A DNA stretch of 64,000 nt from Liolophura sinensis (lineage: Eukaryota > Mollusca > Polyplacophora > Chitonida > Chitonidae). The notes beneath the pieces are model-generated. The model did no database searches. It saw only the letters and a program-made list of their open reading frames with translations, and had not been told where the DNA came from. Each line of letters begins with the position of its first letter. Positions within the stretch are counted from its first letter, which is position 1. Position numbers and translations under genes: made by a program. The stretch spans positions 57,610,512 to 57,674,511 of the forward strand of contig NC_088301.1 in NCBI RefSeq assembly GCF_032854445.1, read 5' to 3'. Below are positions 1 to 11,464 of this stretch, piece by piece.

Positions 1-802
1 CCTAGTGTTTAACGTTGGAATAACAATATATAGGGAACATAAATCCTTGGCTGTTCTGGGAATTTTTTGGATCATGCTGATTGCTGTAGAGTATAGCCCA
101 AAAGATTTAAAATACGGAAGAGTATGAAATTGGTCTGTTCATAGCAAACATTTCGGATCTTCTTTCAGCGCATCTACAGTAGCATTTCTAAGCCACGGCT
201 GAACGACGAGATTAAAGGAAAAAGATACATAAAGATAACCGTCACAAAAGGGTTGAGTAGTGACTTTTCAGCAAAATACAGGTGTATGCTCAGGGTAAGC
301 TAACCAGACGTACATTCTCGTCAAAACCATCCAGCCATGACAACAATATAATATTGCCTCAGCTTTTATCGCCAGCATAACATTCTGTTTAAGAAATAAA
401 CCATACTATTATTTCAGTTGAAAACATTTCTTTATTTTAAGAGATTTTCGTTTAACGTCGTAATCAAGAATTTTTCAAAATAGCGGCACGTTTTACTGAG
501 AATTTCCCATGCACGTGTGATACATACGGATGATGCCTAATGGTAAACGTGTAAAACCTCTCAAGAGACTGACATGCACCACTTCTTGTCATCAATTCCC
601 GTAGATCAACGGTAATATTCTAATCTTGAAAGGAATTTCTGAGAAGAAATCTGTCAGTTCAAAATATTACACTAAGCATATTTAAAATATTTATTTGTAA
701 ACTTATCTCTCTTTGTCCCTATAGCTTATAATTATAATATTATAATTTTAATTAAAAAGTGTCGTCACCTTTGTGGGATAGATAAAAACTATTAAATGCT
801 AA
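1..802. other. AT-rich non-coding stretch upstream of the membrane-protein exon
   Basis: No supported coding region. A good splice-acceptor-like sequence (pyrimidine tract then CCCTATAG) ends near 723, but every frame after it is closed by stops until the ATG at 803. It could therefore only begin an untranslated exon. The stretch is probably intron or 5' flank of the next gene. Confidence 0.4.
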
Positions 803-1491
803 ATGATGTTAAATCCAGACAACATTGATCTGGCCGACATACCGACACTTCAAGTTTGGATCATCGCATGCATTGTCGTTTCGTGCATCATCTTCGTCGT
901 AATTGTCGTTGTTGTGATCGCATGCATGTGTAAAAAGTCACATGGATATAGAGGCCAAGTGGTTGCACCAGCGGCACATACCCAGGTCACCACAGCAACA
1001 GTCACACACCCGGGTGAGATACAGGATATATACATGTAGTTAGCGGATGTCTGCGCGAAAAGTTCCTTCTTGAACTATTAAAAAACCACCCTAACATATA
1101 CTCCATGAAACCCTGGGGCAGATTAACACGAACAATGAGTGAATATATCACCTGACTCATATATAATGGGTGTAAATAGTAATATGTTCAGATTCATCAG
1201 CATATTCTAAAATTATGGGAGTTGACCAAGTTAACCCGAGTATGAACTACTGCGGTTAAAGTTTATGGAGGGCACATCCTTTCTACTAGTAGGTTTTGTA
1301 TTTATTTATTTATTTATTTATTTATAGGCCAGTACACTTATCCGTATCACTCTGGCGCAATACCTCCGCCGCCCTCTTACAACCAACTGGAATTGCAGCC
1401 ACTCCCTTCACAACCCAGCCCGGCTTGGAGCACAAATGGGCATCGATGTCATGCTGTACACTCGTGGGGCCACTCTGTCCCAGTCGGTTGA
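803..1491 (+). CDS. Two-exon small single-pass membrane protein with PPPPSY motif (possibly partial at the 5' end)
   Basis: Exons 803-1013 and 1328-1491 join in phase 1 (donor CCGG/GTGAGA, acceptor TTATAG/GCCAG) and give 124 residues. An in-frame TAA directly precedes the ATG at 803, so this is the first possible start on this exon. Residues 1-19 are a short polar N-terminus. Residues about 20-43 are a strongly hydrophobic membrane segment ([12 protein letters not shown] onward), followed by a CKK stop-transfer. The cytoplasmic tail is Thr-, Pro- and Tyr-rich, and exon 2 carries [16 protein letters not shown], a PY-type motif of the sort bound by WW domains. Topology and motif resemble Shisa and similar WW-binding small membrane proteins, but no Cys-rich ectodomain or signal peptide is visible here. 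Those may be encoded by exons left of the window, with a cryptic acceptor near 822. Function is not assigned. Confidence 0.5.
1300..1326 (+). repeat. (TTTA)n microsatellite forming the 3' splice-site tract
   Basis: About six TTTA units run directly into the TATAG acceptor of exon 2 of the small membrane-protein gene, so the simple repeat takes the place of a normal polypyrimidine tract. Confidence 0.8.
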
Positions 1492-3332
1492 TGTCAAAGA
1501 CAGCCACACTGTTGTCTAGCTAGCAGTAACTGCAGAATGCCAGAACCTCCCAAACTGACCCTTCTGCTGTATCTCCGTCCCCAAACAGGCAATACGCAGA
1601 CCTAGAGCATAGTTGTGAAGCATAAAAGTTCATACAACATCGGTCATATTAGTTTTTTTTCACACTAAAATTCCATTGTTGTTACTGGTACTGGTAAGAT
1701 TTATCGAAATTAGATCCAGTGTTACAGGTTTTCTCTCGCCAAAGTCAGAAGAAAATTCATTTCATCCACTACGTTACAGCACGTTTATCTTTACGCAATG
1801 AATATAAGTCCTAAAACCCTAACAATGGTGTCGTTTAAAACCTAATATTTTACAGCCGATAGTTCCAGATCCGCTGGACCTACCGTTTAATACCAATAGT
1901 CAGTGCGGCTAAGTACTGCTTGTTACGTCAGTACATCTTTAGATCAATTGACCCATATTCGTGCAGCTAATGCCTTATAATCCTGCAATTGCACTGCACA
2001 ATACCCAGACCCCTTTTAAACCCAGGGGTTCTAGTTTTCTTAATTTTTTTTTTATCTACGGACAAACCATGTTACCTGCGATTTACTTTGGAATTGGCAA
2101 TTGTGTTTGCGAAGTTGCTTTGTCCATACCTACTCGCAAACTGTTTTAATATTTTTTATTCTTCTACGTCAGTGTACTTTCCTGTTTTCCTAGAATCCGC
2201 CTTTTTTCTGTGAGTGTTGTCCGTCATATATCTACCCACCTTGTCAGAGAGAATGTCCCTCTGCGCTGATAGCTACGTAATCTAGATGATGTTGGACAGA
2301 GCAAACTTGATTTATAGAAGATGATACTTACCCAGATCTAAAATCTGTTTCAGTCTTCCAAGGTTACCTTTCAGATACCCAGTTTTAATGAAGCGAAATT
2401 GTGAACCTGGCCAATCTATATCAGAGCTAATATTTATAATCATGTATTATAAATACCAGTGATATTGTCAGTATCACTTCACATGTTCGTTATATGGCGT
2501 TATAAGACATTATAATAAGAAATCTAATAATTCCCCTTTCATCAGACATGTCTAAAAGTAAATGTAGGCCTATGTGACAAGGGCATTTAATAAAGTAGCC
2601 ACGATTCTTTCGTGATTAATACGACATTTGTATCAACGTGATTACAAGCCTGTCATACAGTACCACCTTGAGGCATTCTAATTCAAATCTAAAGCATCAC
2701 AGCGAAGCAGTAAATCGCATGCTTTCTTCATTGTCTCTTTCATGCACAAACTCCCATCATAAACTCCGGTGTACGTTTTGTTCGTTTGTACAGGTGCTGT
2801 GTTTATTTATGTAAAAATTACTGATAAATCCAAGAGTGAGATATTGAGCTTTATATCTTTATATACATGACCAAAGAACAGTTGTGCTCTGTTTATTTAT
2901 GAAAAAAATTCCCATAAATGTAAGAGCGAGATATCTGACCTTTATATACGTGACAAAAGAATAGCTATGATTACATGAAGGCGGTGGACTGGAAATCGCA
3001 CAGAGCCGTCGTTAACCACGGGTGGCAGGGCTACAGGACCTCTGTCAGGAGACATTTCCACGCCAGTGGGGGAACCAGCCGGTATAGAGCTATTGCACTC
3101 GTTCAGGCATGAGACTTTGTTCTTAGGTATGGGCTGTAATTCTATCAGGAAGCCTATTTATTATACCCCTTAAAACCATGCCATTTATGTAAGGGATGAT
3201 ACAAAAATGATTTCACGTAAATGTTTATGAAATGTGATAACAACACAGCATCGTGGGTAATTCTAGACCAGTGACGTCTAATACATCAGAGCATTGTTTT
3301 TACACTAATTATACCTATGACATGGTGCATGC
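1492..3332. other. Intergenic, with a degenerate direct repeat at 2797-2965
   Basis: No gene is supported. Two diverged copies of an approximately 83-bp AT-rich sequence (each with TGTTTATTTATG, an AGAGYGAGATAT core and TTTATATAC) lie at about 2797-2878 and 2885-2965. The rest shows nothing recognisable. An AATAAA near 2589 could be a distal poly(A) signal for the upstream gene. Confidence 0.45.
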
Positions 3333-3896
3333 TGTTACATTTTAAACATTTGCATGTGTCCTCAGCCCTTTAGTATGTACCAAGCTTCCGTGATCCAGAG
3401 AATTCCCAGAGAAATATGACGTCATCTTCTAAAAGCTACGGACGGGTGGTATAAAAAGGCATCTCGGTAGTTACAGTTGGGGAAGTGGAGCTGGTTCTAT
3501 CAGAGTTAGCGGTAAAGCACTGTAACAGCTAGTTGCCCTCACAAGTTTTAACTATGTACTGTGTAACGTATAGCAGCTCTCGTCGTTTAACTTACTCCCG
3601 TGTGAGTTATGTGTACTAAACACTTTGTTACTGCACTGATATTGTGCTTGAGTATTTTCTCTCGTTGTGTTCGTCCTTTTAAAGACTTTTGTGAGCATAT
3701 TCGTGTTAACTGTTAGGGCTGTGGACTTTGTCATCGTTCCTCATCTTGATGAAGTTGTATAGTGCCTTGTAAAAAGTACCTGTGTATGGTTATTTACTAC
3801 CTTGTAAAATAAAATCTGCTGGTTTCTGTTTTGTGCTGCTTAGCATTCTTGTATTTTGTACAAGACCCTTTTCATACAAGTAGTTAGGCCGTAACA
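3333..3896 (+). mobile_element. Probable solo LTR of an LTR retrotransposon
   Basis: A 564-bp block starts TGTTAC and ends GTAACA, a perfect 6-bp terminal inverted repeat of the TG..CA type. Flanks are CATGC before and CATGA after, which fits a 5-bp target duplication with one mismatch. Inside, in the right order for U3-R-U5, are a perfect CRE palindrome TGACGTCA (3417-3424), a TATA box TATAAAAAG (3450-3458) and a poly(A) signal AATAAA (3808-3813). No internal gag-pol region adjoins it, hence solo. The family (Ty3/gypsy or BEL) cannot be told from the LTR alone. Confidence 0.55.
3450..3458 (+). promoter_or_regulatory. TATA box of the solo LTR
   Basis: TATAAAAAG lies 26 bp downstream of a perfect CRE (TGACGTCA, 3417-3424). 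The spacing fits a Pol II core promoter with initiation near 3480. Confidence 0.5.
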
Positions 3897-5600
3897 CATG
3901 AACACTTGCAGAATGAAGACCTAACTTCTGTAAATTCATAAGAGGCCGAATTTCACATCCTACGTATGAATATTATCGCAAAGAAAGAAGTTTTGCATCA
4001 GCACTTTTTCTATGATTGCAAATAGGGTGTAATTATGTTTTGAAGTGAGATTGGCACTAATGTGTGAAGGTTTTACCTAACAAAATATTTTACTCACCAA
4101 ATAACTATTACTCTGAGTTGTTGTTTCATGGTAAATATATATCTTTTAATGAAAACAGTGTATTTATATTCATTCTATTTTAAAGTGATTATATGCAATA
4201 AATGGAATCTTGCTGTTTGCTAAACATGATTTGATGGAATTTAATATATTACCCAATTTATCAGTTATTGTTATTAACTCACGTATATATGTATATGTCA
4301 AATTCACTGCTCTAAAGTTATTTGGCCTACTTGACGCAGGGCCTCGGTTTTCCTGAAACCCTTTTGTTAAGTCACCGTAAAGAGGCTACTATTTTACTAC
4401 GCTTATAGACTGTATGTGACTTTATAGAATGCAAATTTGAAACCGCAGATAAGATAAAAGCGTGTAAAAGTTTGCATTGTTTTCATTTCTACACACGTAT
4501 AATTTTGTCATTATAATACGCTTAGTGAAATTAGAGATTGCGTCACAAGACTGCAAGACTGCCCCTAATAAATCACTGCTCGCACTTACTCGACTATTTA
4601 TGTCAGAACAAGCAAATGGAACAAGCAAATGTGTACTTAAACCAGGGCTTCGCTTACATCTACAGTGTATTAACTGACAGGTTTGAGGGTTACACGCTTT
4701 GTATATCTTGAGTATCCAATACAGTTGCTTTTACATGTCATTTCAATGCCTGTAAAGTTTAGCACTGGGCCTATTCAGTGGGTCGCTGACACGTAACACG
4801 TCCGCGTCTGTCATGTGATATAATAGCTTCCATACTGATCCTAGATCAGCACACCGGCCCTACCGGTTTTCTAAATAGTCACGAAAGAATACACTTTTCA
4901 TAGAGGAAATATGAGACCAGTCGGCTCAATGTACACATACCTGTATCCTATGTGAATAAAGGTGACATATACGAAAGGACGGTAGCTGGAACAGCGTGTC
5001 AAAGGTCATATTCAGTTCTGATGACTGACATAGTACCGGTACATTATTTACTAACGCCCCTCAACAGGCCTTACATATAGGCCTGTTATCAACTCGATTT
5101 TTTCTGTGGGTATAGACTGTCATACGACGTAAGTAACTCTGGATAGTGGATTTAACTAGAACACGTATTAGGGACGGGAAGAGCTTGTGTTTGGAGTTTG
5201 CAATATATATGTCAAGCTGGTGACGAGGACTGATTCCTGCCTACAGGTAATGTTTTGTTGTACATTTAAACGGATGCCCCAACAGCTGTGGGGCTGATAT
5301 CATTTAGGTGGAGAGAGTGACCTAGATACAATCTGTGTACAAACTATTTAACGTTCACATAGATCCGAGACGTTTGAATTTACCTTTCCACAGTATAAAG
5401 GGTGTACGGTTACTGTCTTTTTCAGTGTGACACGCCAGTTTCACTCTACTACTTATTCACCTGGAACTACATGTACATGCATAAACAGGTCATGAACGCT
5501 GTACACTAACACCACCTCATAAATGTACATCTATGAACAGAGTGTATAGCCCTGGTACATCATAGGTGCGGAAGGAATGTTATTTTTATAATTACCTACA
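3897..5600. other. Intergenic, nothing recognised
   Basis: AT-rich sequence with only short open frames on either strand and no repeat structure I can support. Confidence 0.5.
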
Positions 5601-6190
5601 CCTAGCCATCGGGTATATTTATACCCCTGTAGAAAGACCAAGAGGACATTTGATTAATTACTGCTAAAGGCTTATGGGTGAATGTGAGAGTAAGTGTCTC
5701 CATGTACGCACTGGCAGAAGACAGGGAGTGTGTAGCCTTGGGATACAACGCATGGCGGTTGTTTATCTGTCTGAATGGATATGAGCAGTCTGTATATCTA
5801 CACATGTACTGGTATAACGAACACGCATATGCAGGTGAGTTATACCGTAACAGGTGGCACATTTACAGCGAGTGCTGCGATAGGGCCAGTAGCTGCTTTG
5901 TAGACAACCGAACAAGTAGAGGCATCAAATAGAGGCGAGCTATTTCAAATCTTATTCCCATCGATACGGTAATTCTTAAATATAAATATATTAAGTTTTA
6001 TTTAATCTGTCTTATCCTTAATTAGGGCTATACATGAAGAAGTAACAACAGCTTTGATGTAGAGTAATTTACAGTTAACATAATAGAGAGTTGGTCTCGA
6101 AGAGCTTCTGACTATTATTTCAATATGGTTTGTGGCTAGTATTCTCTCCTTTCAGGGCACCTCAAGGTTCCCAGCGGACCTGAGTCGTCG

Positions 6191-6262
6191 ATGAACCTCC
6201 AGGAAAAAGTGGACGGATCAACCAGCAGACATGTGGCCATTCCTTGGACAAGGGTATTATAG
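6191..6262 (+). promoter_or_regulatory. Upstream ORF in the leader of the ankyrin-CARD gene
   Basis: A 23-codon ORF (ATG at 6191, TAG at 6260-6262) lies between a strong acceptor (TCTCCTTTCAG, exon from 6156) and the main ATG at 6340. It is the first ATG of that leader exon and is in a different frame. A strong donor (GCAG/GTGAGT, exon end 5834) about 320 bp upstream could be the matching end of an untranslated first exon. Confidence 0.35.
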
Positions 6263-6339
6263 GTAGGGAAGAAGAGAACTCTACCCCAGGTGAACAAAAA
6301 CTGGTGGCACTCGTGTGCACGGCATTGGTCACAGAGAAT

Positions 6340-8115
6340 ATGTCCGGGAAGCCCGTGTCAGTAGATCACATCCGCAGAATCCGAAACTACAGAGTTAAGC
6401 TTTGTCAGAGTGCACTCCTCAAAGATGGCAACACCACGTGTTTGTTTTCGGGTATCATGGAGCCAGGTGAGTCCGGGGACGAATATGCCGTGGCGCTGGG
6501 GAAAAACGGCCACGTAGTTATCTGCAGCATTACCAAGGGAAAAATGGTTGTTTTCGGTAAACAACAGCAGCATACAACACTACTGCATCTGCTGTGTGAG
6601 TCACGAATGCCTCTACTACAATTCTTATTAAGACGGTACCAGAGAAAGACAAAGTCGGTATTCAAGGGACTTTTGAAGTCGACAGAAGATGGTCGCTATG
6701 ACGTAGTTACCACCTATCTGGTGAATAACTTTGCAGACCTGGCTTACATAAGGGACAACAAAGACAAAACTCCTCTTGACCGGCTGATTCAGATGTTTGG
6801 AAGCTCAGATCAGTGCTTACAGCAGTGGGTAGCTGTGTTTAGGCAACTGACCGCAGTCGGTGACAGAGACGACCCATCCAACAATAGCTGCTTCGTGCAC
6901 TCGGTTATAAAAAAGCTGTGTCAGATTAAATTAATGCAACGAGAATGTTATGAGAACTGCACATGCAAAAGTGGACTGTTTCAAACACTGTGGTACATCA
7001 ACAGGGAAATGGTGGAGGCCAAGAGCTTCGTTTGTGCGGCCACATCTGGTAATTACGATATAATGTTCTTGTTGTTGAGGATTGAAGCAACTCTCTCCAT
7101 GTCGTCTTTAGTGATTACTGAAATAGCACCTAACGAAGGTGCAAGCGCTCCAGAACCAATTATAGTCTTCCTGATAAAGTCCCTCTCCAATCACTCTAAA
7201 GACAAGGAAAGAGACCTTCTTGGCATTATAGAAATCTTGGTCAAGCGAGAGGACATTGACATTAACAAACAGGATGACGAGGGATTAAATGCAGTGTTTT
7301 ATGCTGCTCTTTATCGTTTTCGCGAGATATTCCACTTCCTGTTAAACCTTCCAGAATACAGGGCCGATTGGCGAAATGACCGAAATGAATCCCTCTATGA
7401 ATTGTTCTTATGGTCAAATATAGCCTCTTCCAACCCTGGTGCTTTCATTGCAGTGCAAAAAATTGCACTACAGTCTCGTGTATTATTACAATCTGTCAGT
7501 TCTTTTGAAAACATCAGTTTAAAAGTAGATTCACCCACATTGTTAAGAGAAACCTCGAAAGATCAAGAGGAAGAGACAGATCAAGAGATCTTCAGGAAGA
7601 AAATCACTGACAACTTTCCACGTTTGTGTGAGGACATGCAACCAGATGGCAAGTGTTTGGACGTTCTAATTCAAAGAGGTATTTTCCCTTGGAACAAAAT
7701 AGATAGCCTGGATAGCGAGAAAACCAGGCACAACAGGGCCAGAAGAGTGCTCACTTTGGTATTACGCTCTGGAAAGAAGGGACGAGAAGCATTGCTGGAA
7801 GCTCTGAGACAATCAGAGCAAGATCATTTGGTAGAGTTATTGGAGATGGACCGAACGCAGTCCTACAAGACCCTGTCTCCTGACAGTTCAGTGGATAGAT
7901 TGCACTTCAAAAACTCTTTGGAAGACAGTTCTTCAACCAGAAAAGCTACTTGTGACCTCCCCGTCTCGCATGAACTATCATTTGATCATAATACCTACAT
8001 GTGTTCCTCTGACGTGTTTTTGGAAGGTAACCCGGTCTGTTCCTGGGTTTCGCAATCAAGTGATCGGTCAAATATGTTATCAACTTCTGGACCCGAGACT
8101 ATTGTTGACGTGTAA
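6340..8115 (+). CDS. Ankyrin-type protein with C-terminal CARD-like domain
   Basis: One open exon of 591 residues counted from ATG 6340. The frame is open from 6184 but has no earlier ATG and is closed by TGA at 6181. Helix-loop-helix ankyrin-like segments are visible near residues 78-98 (HTTLLHLLCESRMPLLQFLL), 116-150 (with DNKDKTPLDRLI), around 230 and 312-340 (DDEGLNAVFYAALYRFR). They are degenerate, and few have the full TPLH-type signature. Residues about 416-503 look like a CARD: NFPRLCEDMQPDGKCLDVLI, the following RGIFPWNKID, the ARRVLTLVLRSGKKG turn and ALRQSEQDHLVELLE closely follow the helix order of caspase-9-like CARDs. The last roughly 85 residues are Ser-rich and probably disordered. 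From the family, such proteins bring CARD partners together in apoptosis or innate sensing, in the cytoplasm; this is inferred, not shown. A distal ATTAAA is near 9099. Confidence 0.7.
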   Translation: MSGKPVSVDHIRRIRNYRVKLCQSALLKDGNTTCLFSGIMEPGESGDEYAVALGKNGHVVICSITKGKMVVFGKQQQHTTLLHLLCESRMPLLQFLLRRYQRKTKSVFKGLLKSTEDGRYDVVTTYLVNNFADLAYIRDNKDKTPLDRLIQMFGSSDQCLQQWVAVFRQLTAVGDRDDPSNNSCFVHSVIKKLCQIKLMQRECYENCTCKSGLFQTLWYINREMVEAKSFVCAATSGNYDIMFLLLRIEATLSMSSLVITEIAPNEGASAPEPIIVFLIKSLSNHSKDKERDLLGIIEILVKREDIDINKQDDEGLNAVFYAALYRFREIFHFLLNLPEYRADWRNDRNESLYELFLWSNIASSNPGAFIAVQKIALQSRVLLQSVSSFENISLKVDSPTLLRETSKDQEEETDQEIFRKKITDNFPRLCEDMQPDGKCLDVLIQRGIFPWNKIDSLDSEKTRHNRARRVLTLVLRSGKKGREALLEALRQSEQDHLVELLEMDRTQSYKTLSPDSSVDRLHFKNSLEDSSSTRKATCDLPVSHELSFDHNTYMCSSDVFLEGNPVCSWVSQSSDRSNMLSTSGPETIVDV

Positions 8116-9457
8116 CTCCGCCACTCTTGGTGCTTTATCATACATCGGATTTTACTCTCCATTGAAAGCCTTTGTCCATCGACACGAATCTTTTACGAAA
8201 AACAAATCCATATTTCGTCTCAGTATATCAGGAAATCTAGAAAAGCGTATATTTAATCTCCACCAAAGGTTGACAGTCGGGGGTTTCCAGTTCGAGCTCT
8301 TTTATCGATAAGGGTAGAAAGTCCAACAGTATTAAGTGACTTGTTAAACATGTTAGGCAACTATTTTTGACAACATCCACTATAACATGGGCGTCCAAAA
8401 ATTTTTCATAAAAAAAATCAGACTAGACGAAGGGTGGAGAAAATTGAGGTGCTGAACGTTTGTGAACTCGAGGAGTTCATAAAGGAAAGCGATGTCATTT
8501 GTGCCTCTGCAACAGAGTAAGACAGGTGATCAGTAAATTAATGTCACCAAAGGTTGTTTAACAGTTTTCACCAGTCGCATGACACAGTAGGACTGTTTTT
8601 TTTCCAACTAGAATTTCCCCTATTCCCTGAGTGATGCATAAAATACCCGCACCTATGGACATATGTATGTTCATATATGGAAAATGGATTTTTCTTCACA
8701 GGACATTTTGTACGCTCTGAACTGTGAATTGGTACACAGAATGTAGACAATTCCTCCTATTTTCAAGCTAGGATATTACTGTATTTTATACCGATAACTG
8801 CTGGAATTGTTAGCACAAATTTTGTTATAATGTAAGGAAGGCTAGATACACGTAAATGTTCCTCTTGTAACCTTGACTCCTTGACCTGTGGCCTACTTTA
8901 CTCATCATCTGATCTAAAACATAGTCAATTTATTATACATTACCATATAAAGATAGATGTATTGTTATTAGCGTAGACCCTGTATAAATGTAAATGAATT
9001 CATGTATGGTACCTTTGAATTGTCACAAAACCTTTGTTTTGTTCTGAGAAGAAACTACCGAGCTATTATCCCATGTATGTATCAATTTTTGTTGGATCAT
9101 TAAAAGATTGATTACCAATCTTAACATTTCCTAAATAGCTTGTCGATTCATAATTCTTATTTACCAGTAGTTAACAGACTTACTTGGTAACCATTAATCG
9201 ACGCTGAATTATCGATAACTATTTTTATTATTTTTTCATGGTCAAGTTAATTTATAATAGGTAAAAGATACATCTCAATGACCATTAGTATTGAACCATC
9301 AATCAAGCAACGATTGTTCTTCAGCACAAATGCGTAAACCTATATATCAAAGAAACGTAACCCCTTGTGACCAAGATACTCACTAAAACCACTATGTTGT
9401 AGTCATGTCCTGAACATAAATACCCCTCAAATAATAAAGAAAATCGCAAATCATTAT
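8116..9457. other. 3' flank of the ankyrin-CARD gene and intergenic DNA
   Basis: Probably 3' UTR for an unknown distance. There is an ATTAAA near 9099 and an AATAAA near 9433. No further gene or repeat was seen. Confidence 0.4.
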
Positions 9458-10198
9458 AATGAAGACCTAGTAAATAATATGTTATATAAATGTGATATGT
9501 TACCATTGGAGAAATATCTCTGCATAGATGATACTTTATGTGATTTATGTGTGGTGAAAGCCAGTAGAGTGTAGAGAAAAGTATCGCAAACTTCTTCGAA
9601 CTCTCGACGTCTTTGATCATCAACGTACACCAATCCAGAAGCCAACGAAGTCCATGTGAAGTTCAGTACATACTAAATGTTAACAAACTTAACATCGATA
9701 TCGTGACACACACTTAGGGCGACCTCCTGATGGTTTCTCTCTCAGAATACCTCATCTCATGCAGCAAGGTAAAAATAAGGCACACTAGTTGATAATATGG
9801 AAATATTTATTTATTTATTCATTTGATGAATGAAGACCTAGTAAATAATATGTTATATAAATGTGATATGTTACCATTGGAGAAATATCTCTGCATAGAT
9901 GATACTTTATGTGATTTATGTGTGGTGAAAGCCAGTAGAGTGTAGAGAAAAGTATCGCAAACTTCTTCGAACTCTCGACGTCTTTGATCATCAACGTACA
10001 CCAGTCCAGAAGCCAACGAAGTCCATGTGAAGTTCAGTACATACTAAATGTTAACAAACTTAACATCGATATCGTGACACACACTTAGGGCGACCTCCTG
10101 ATGGTTTCTCTCTCAGAATACCTCCTCTCATGCAGCAAGGTAAAAATAAGGCACACTAGTTGATAATATGGAAATATTTATTTATTTATTCATTTGAT
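9458..10198. repeat. Two-copy tandem duplication, 371-bp period
   Basis: Copies at 9458-9827 and 9829-10198 are almost identical; I noticed only a few substitutions (for example CCAATCCAG against CCAGTCCAG). The unit ends in the TTTA-rich tail of a minus-strand SINE, and the SINE body follows only the second copy. Each copy carries the same roughly 62-codon minus-strand open frame (begins MASGLVYVDDQRRREFEEV, starts at 9645 and 10016). I do not recognise that frame and it lacks clear splice sites. Confidence 0.85.
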
Positions 10199-10350
10199 TA
10201 GTATTTGATTTGATTTATTTGATCGCCGACTCAGAAATATTTCACCTATGCGACGAGGACCAGCATTGTGGTGGTAGGAAACCAGGTAGACCCCGTGGGG
10301 AACTCGTGACCATCCGCCGGTCGCTGACAGATTTTCCGATGTACGGGAGA
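10199..10350 (-). mobile_element. SINE fragment, 5'-truncated
   Basis: It reads on the minus strand as the 3' part of the family seen full-length at 48017-48288: a GTGGGTTTCC-like block, CCACCA..ATGCTGG and GTGAAATATTTCTGAG. Several substitutions mark it as older. The AAAT-type tail continues left into the tandem duplication. Confidence 0.65.
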
Positions 10351-11464
10351 TTTAAAATTTAAACCACTTTAAAGATAAATTTTTAGTCTAAGATAGATCT
10401 TGCCATCTTGACACAGCGGCATGACGTCACAATGACGCGCCTTAAATGCAGCGACACAAAGAAACATGACATCCACCGAACTCGTCATGCTCATTAAGTA
10501 CAACGTAGGGTATAATTTACTTAATCGCCTGATGTAATTTATATACCCAGCGAGGACGTCGATATGTCAGTATTTTAACCCGTTTTATAAGCCGATGACA
10601 ATCGAGAATCACGGTTGATGTCGTAAATGACGCCTTGCATGAAGTCATGTCTTATTGTTTGGTGACGTAGGAATGTAAAAGTTTTCTAAACATTAGCTCT
10701 GACATCGGTTGGCCATGTTCCGGCTCCTCTCTGGATGATTATATTCACTAGCCACAAAGTGTCAAAGCTCCACGCGACGAAAACACGATTCCCGTGATCT
10801 TTAAGTAAGTCTGAATTCATGTCACTTCATTATGTGGGAATAACAATGACCCCACCCGATAACACAAGTGTAACTCACTCGTCTATTCGGGCAGCAAAAT
10901 TCCATTTTCGAGTCATGATTTTCTTGCTAGGTTGAACTCGGCCGCTCTTCACAAGATTAATATAATCTTTTTTTTCACAACAGTTGCTTGTAGTTCCTGT
11001 TGTTTATTATTAAAAGTAGAGCTAAAGAAAAGACTCACAAAAAAGTTGTCAACCATCCTTTTAATGGGCTAACTGTCTTGGTTTCCAACAAAACGTTCCA
11101 CGAGTTTCTCTTTTTCCGGATCATACTGCGTCCGGCCGACTCGAATCGAAAATGGCGGATTGCGAATTTTGCTTGTTGTCAATACACAAGGTACATCTGT
11201 GTTAACTGTGGTGTTATAGTTTTTATTATTCACGAATAACTAGGTGATACGACGTCAGAATTACTGTGCAAAACACGTTTTTGTAACGTACAGTTTGGCC
11301 TGTCGAGGAGAGCACACTCGAAAAGACCGAGTTCCTGGCTTATTTCTGAAAGCAGAAAACAATGAAACAAATCTCCGAGTCAGGGCTCACACTTGGACAT
11401 CATGAATCAGAATGCGACGCCATGACGTGTGGGATTGAGATACAAAGAATGGTTTACGTTTCTG
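10351..11464. other. Intergenic, 5' flank of the 12-exon gene
   Basis: No gene supported. A CRE palindrome TGACGTCA occurs near 10424. The stretch becomes more GC- and CpG-containing toward 11500. Confidence 0.4.

Noticed and set aside
2990-3110. tRNA-like or structured RNA candidate in a GC-richer patch
   Set aside because: No A-box/B-box pair or cloverleaf could be built by eye.
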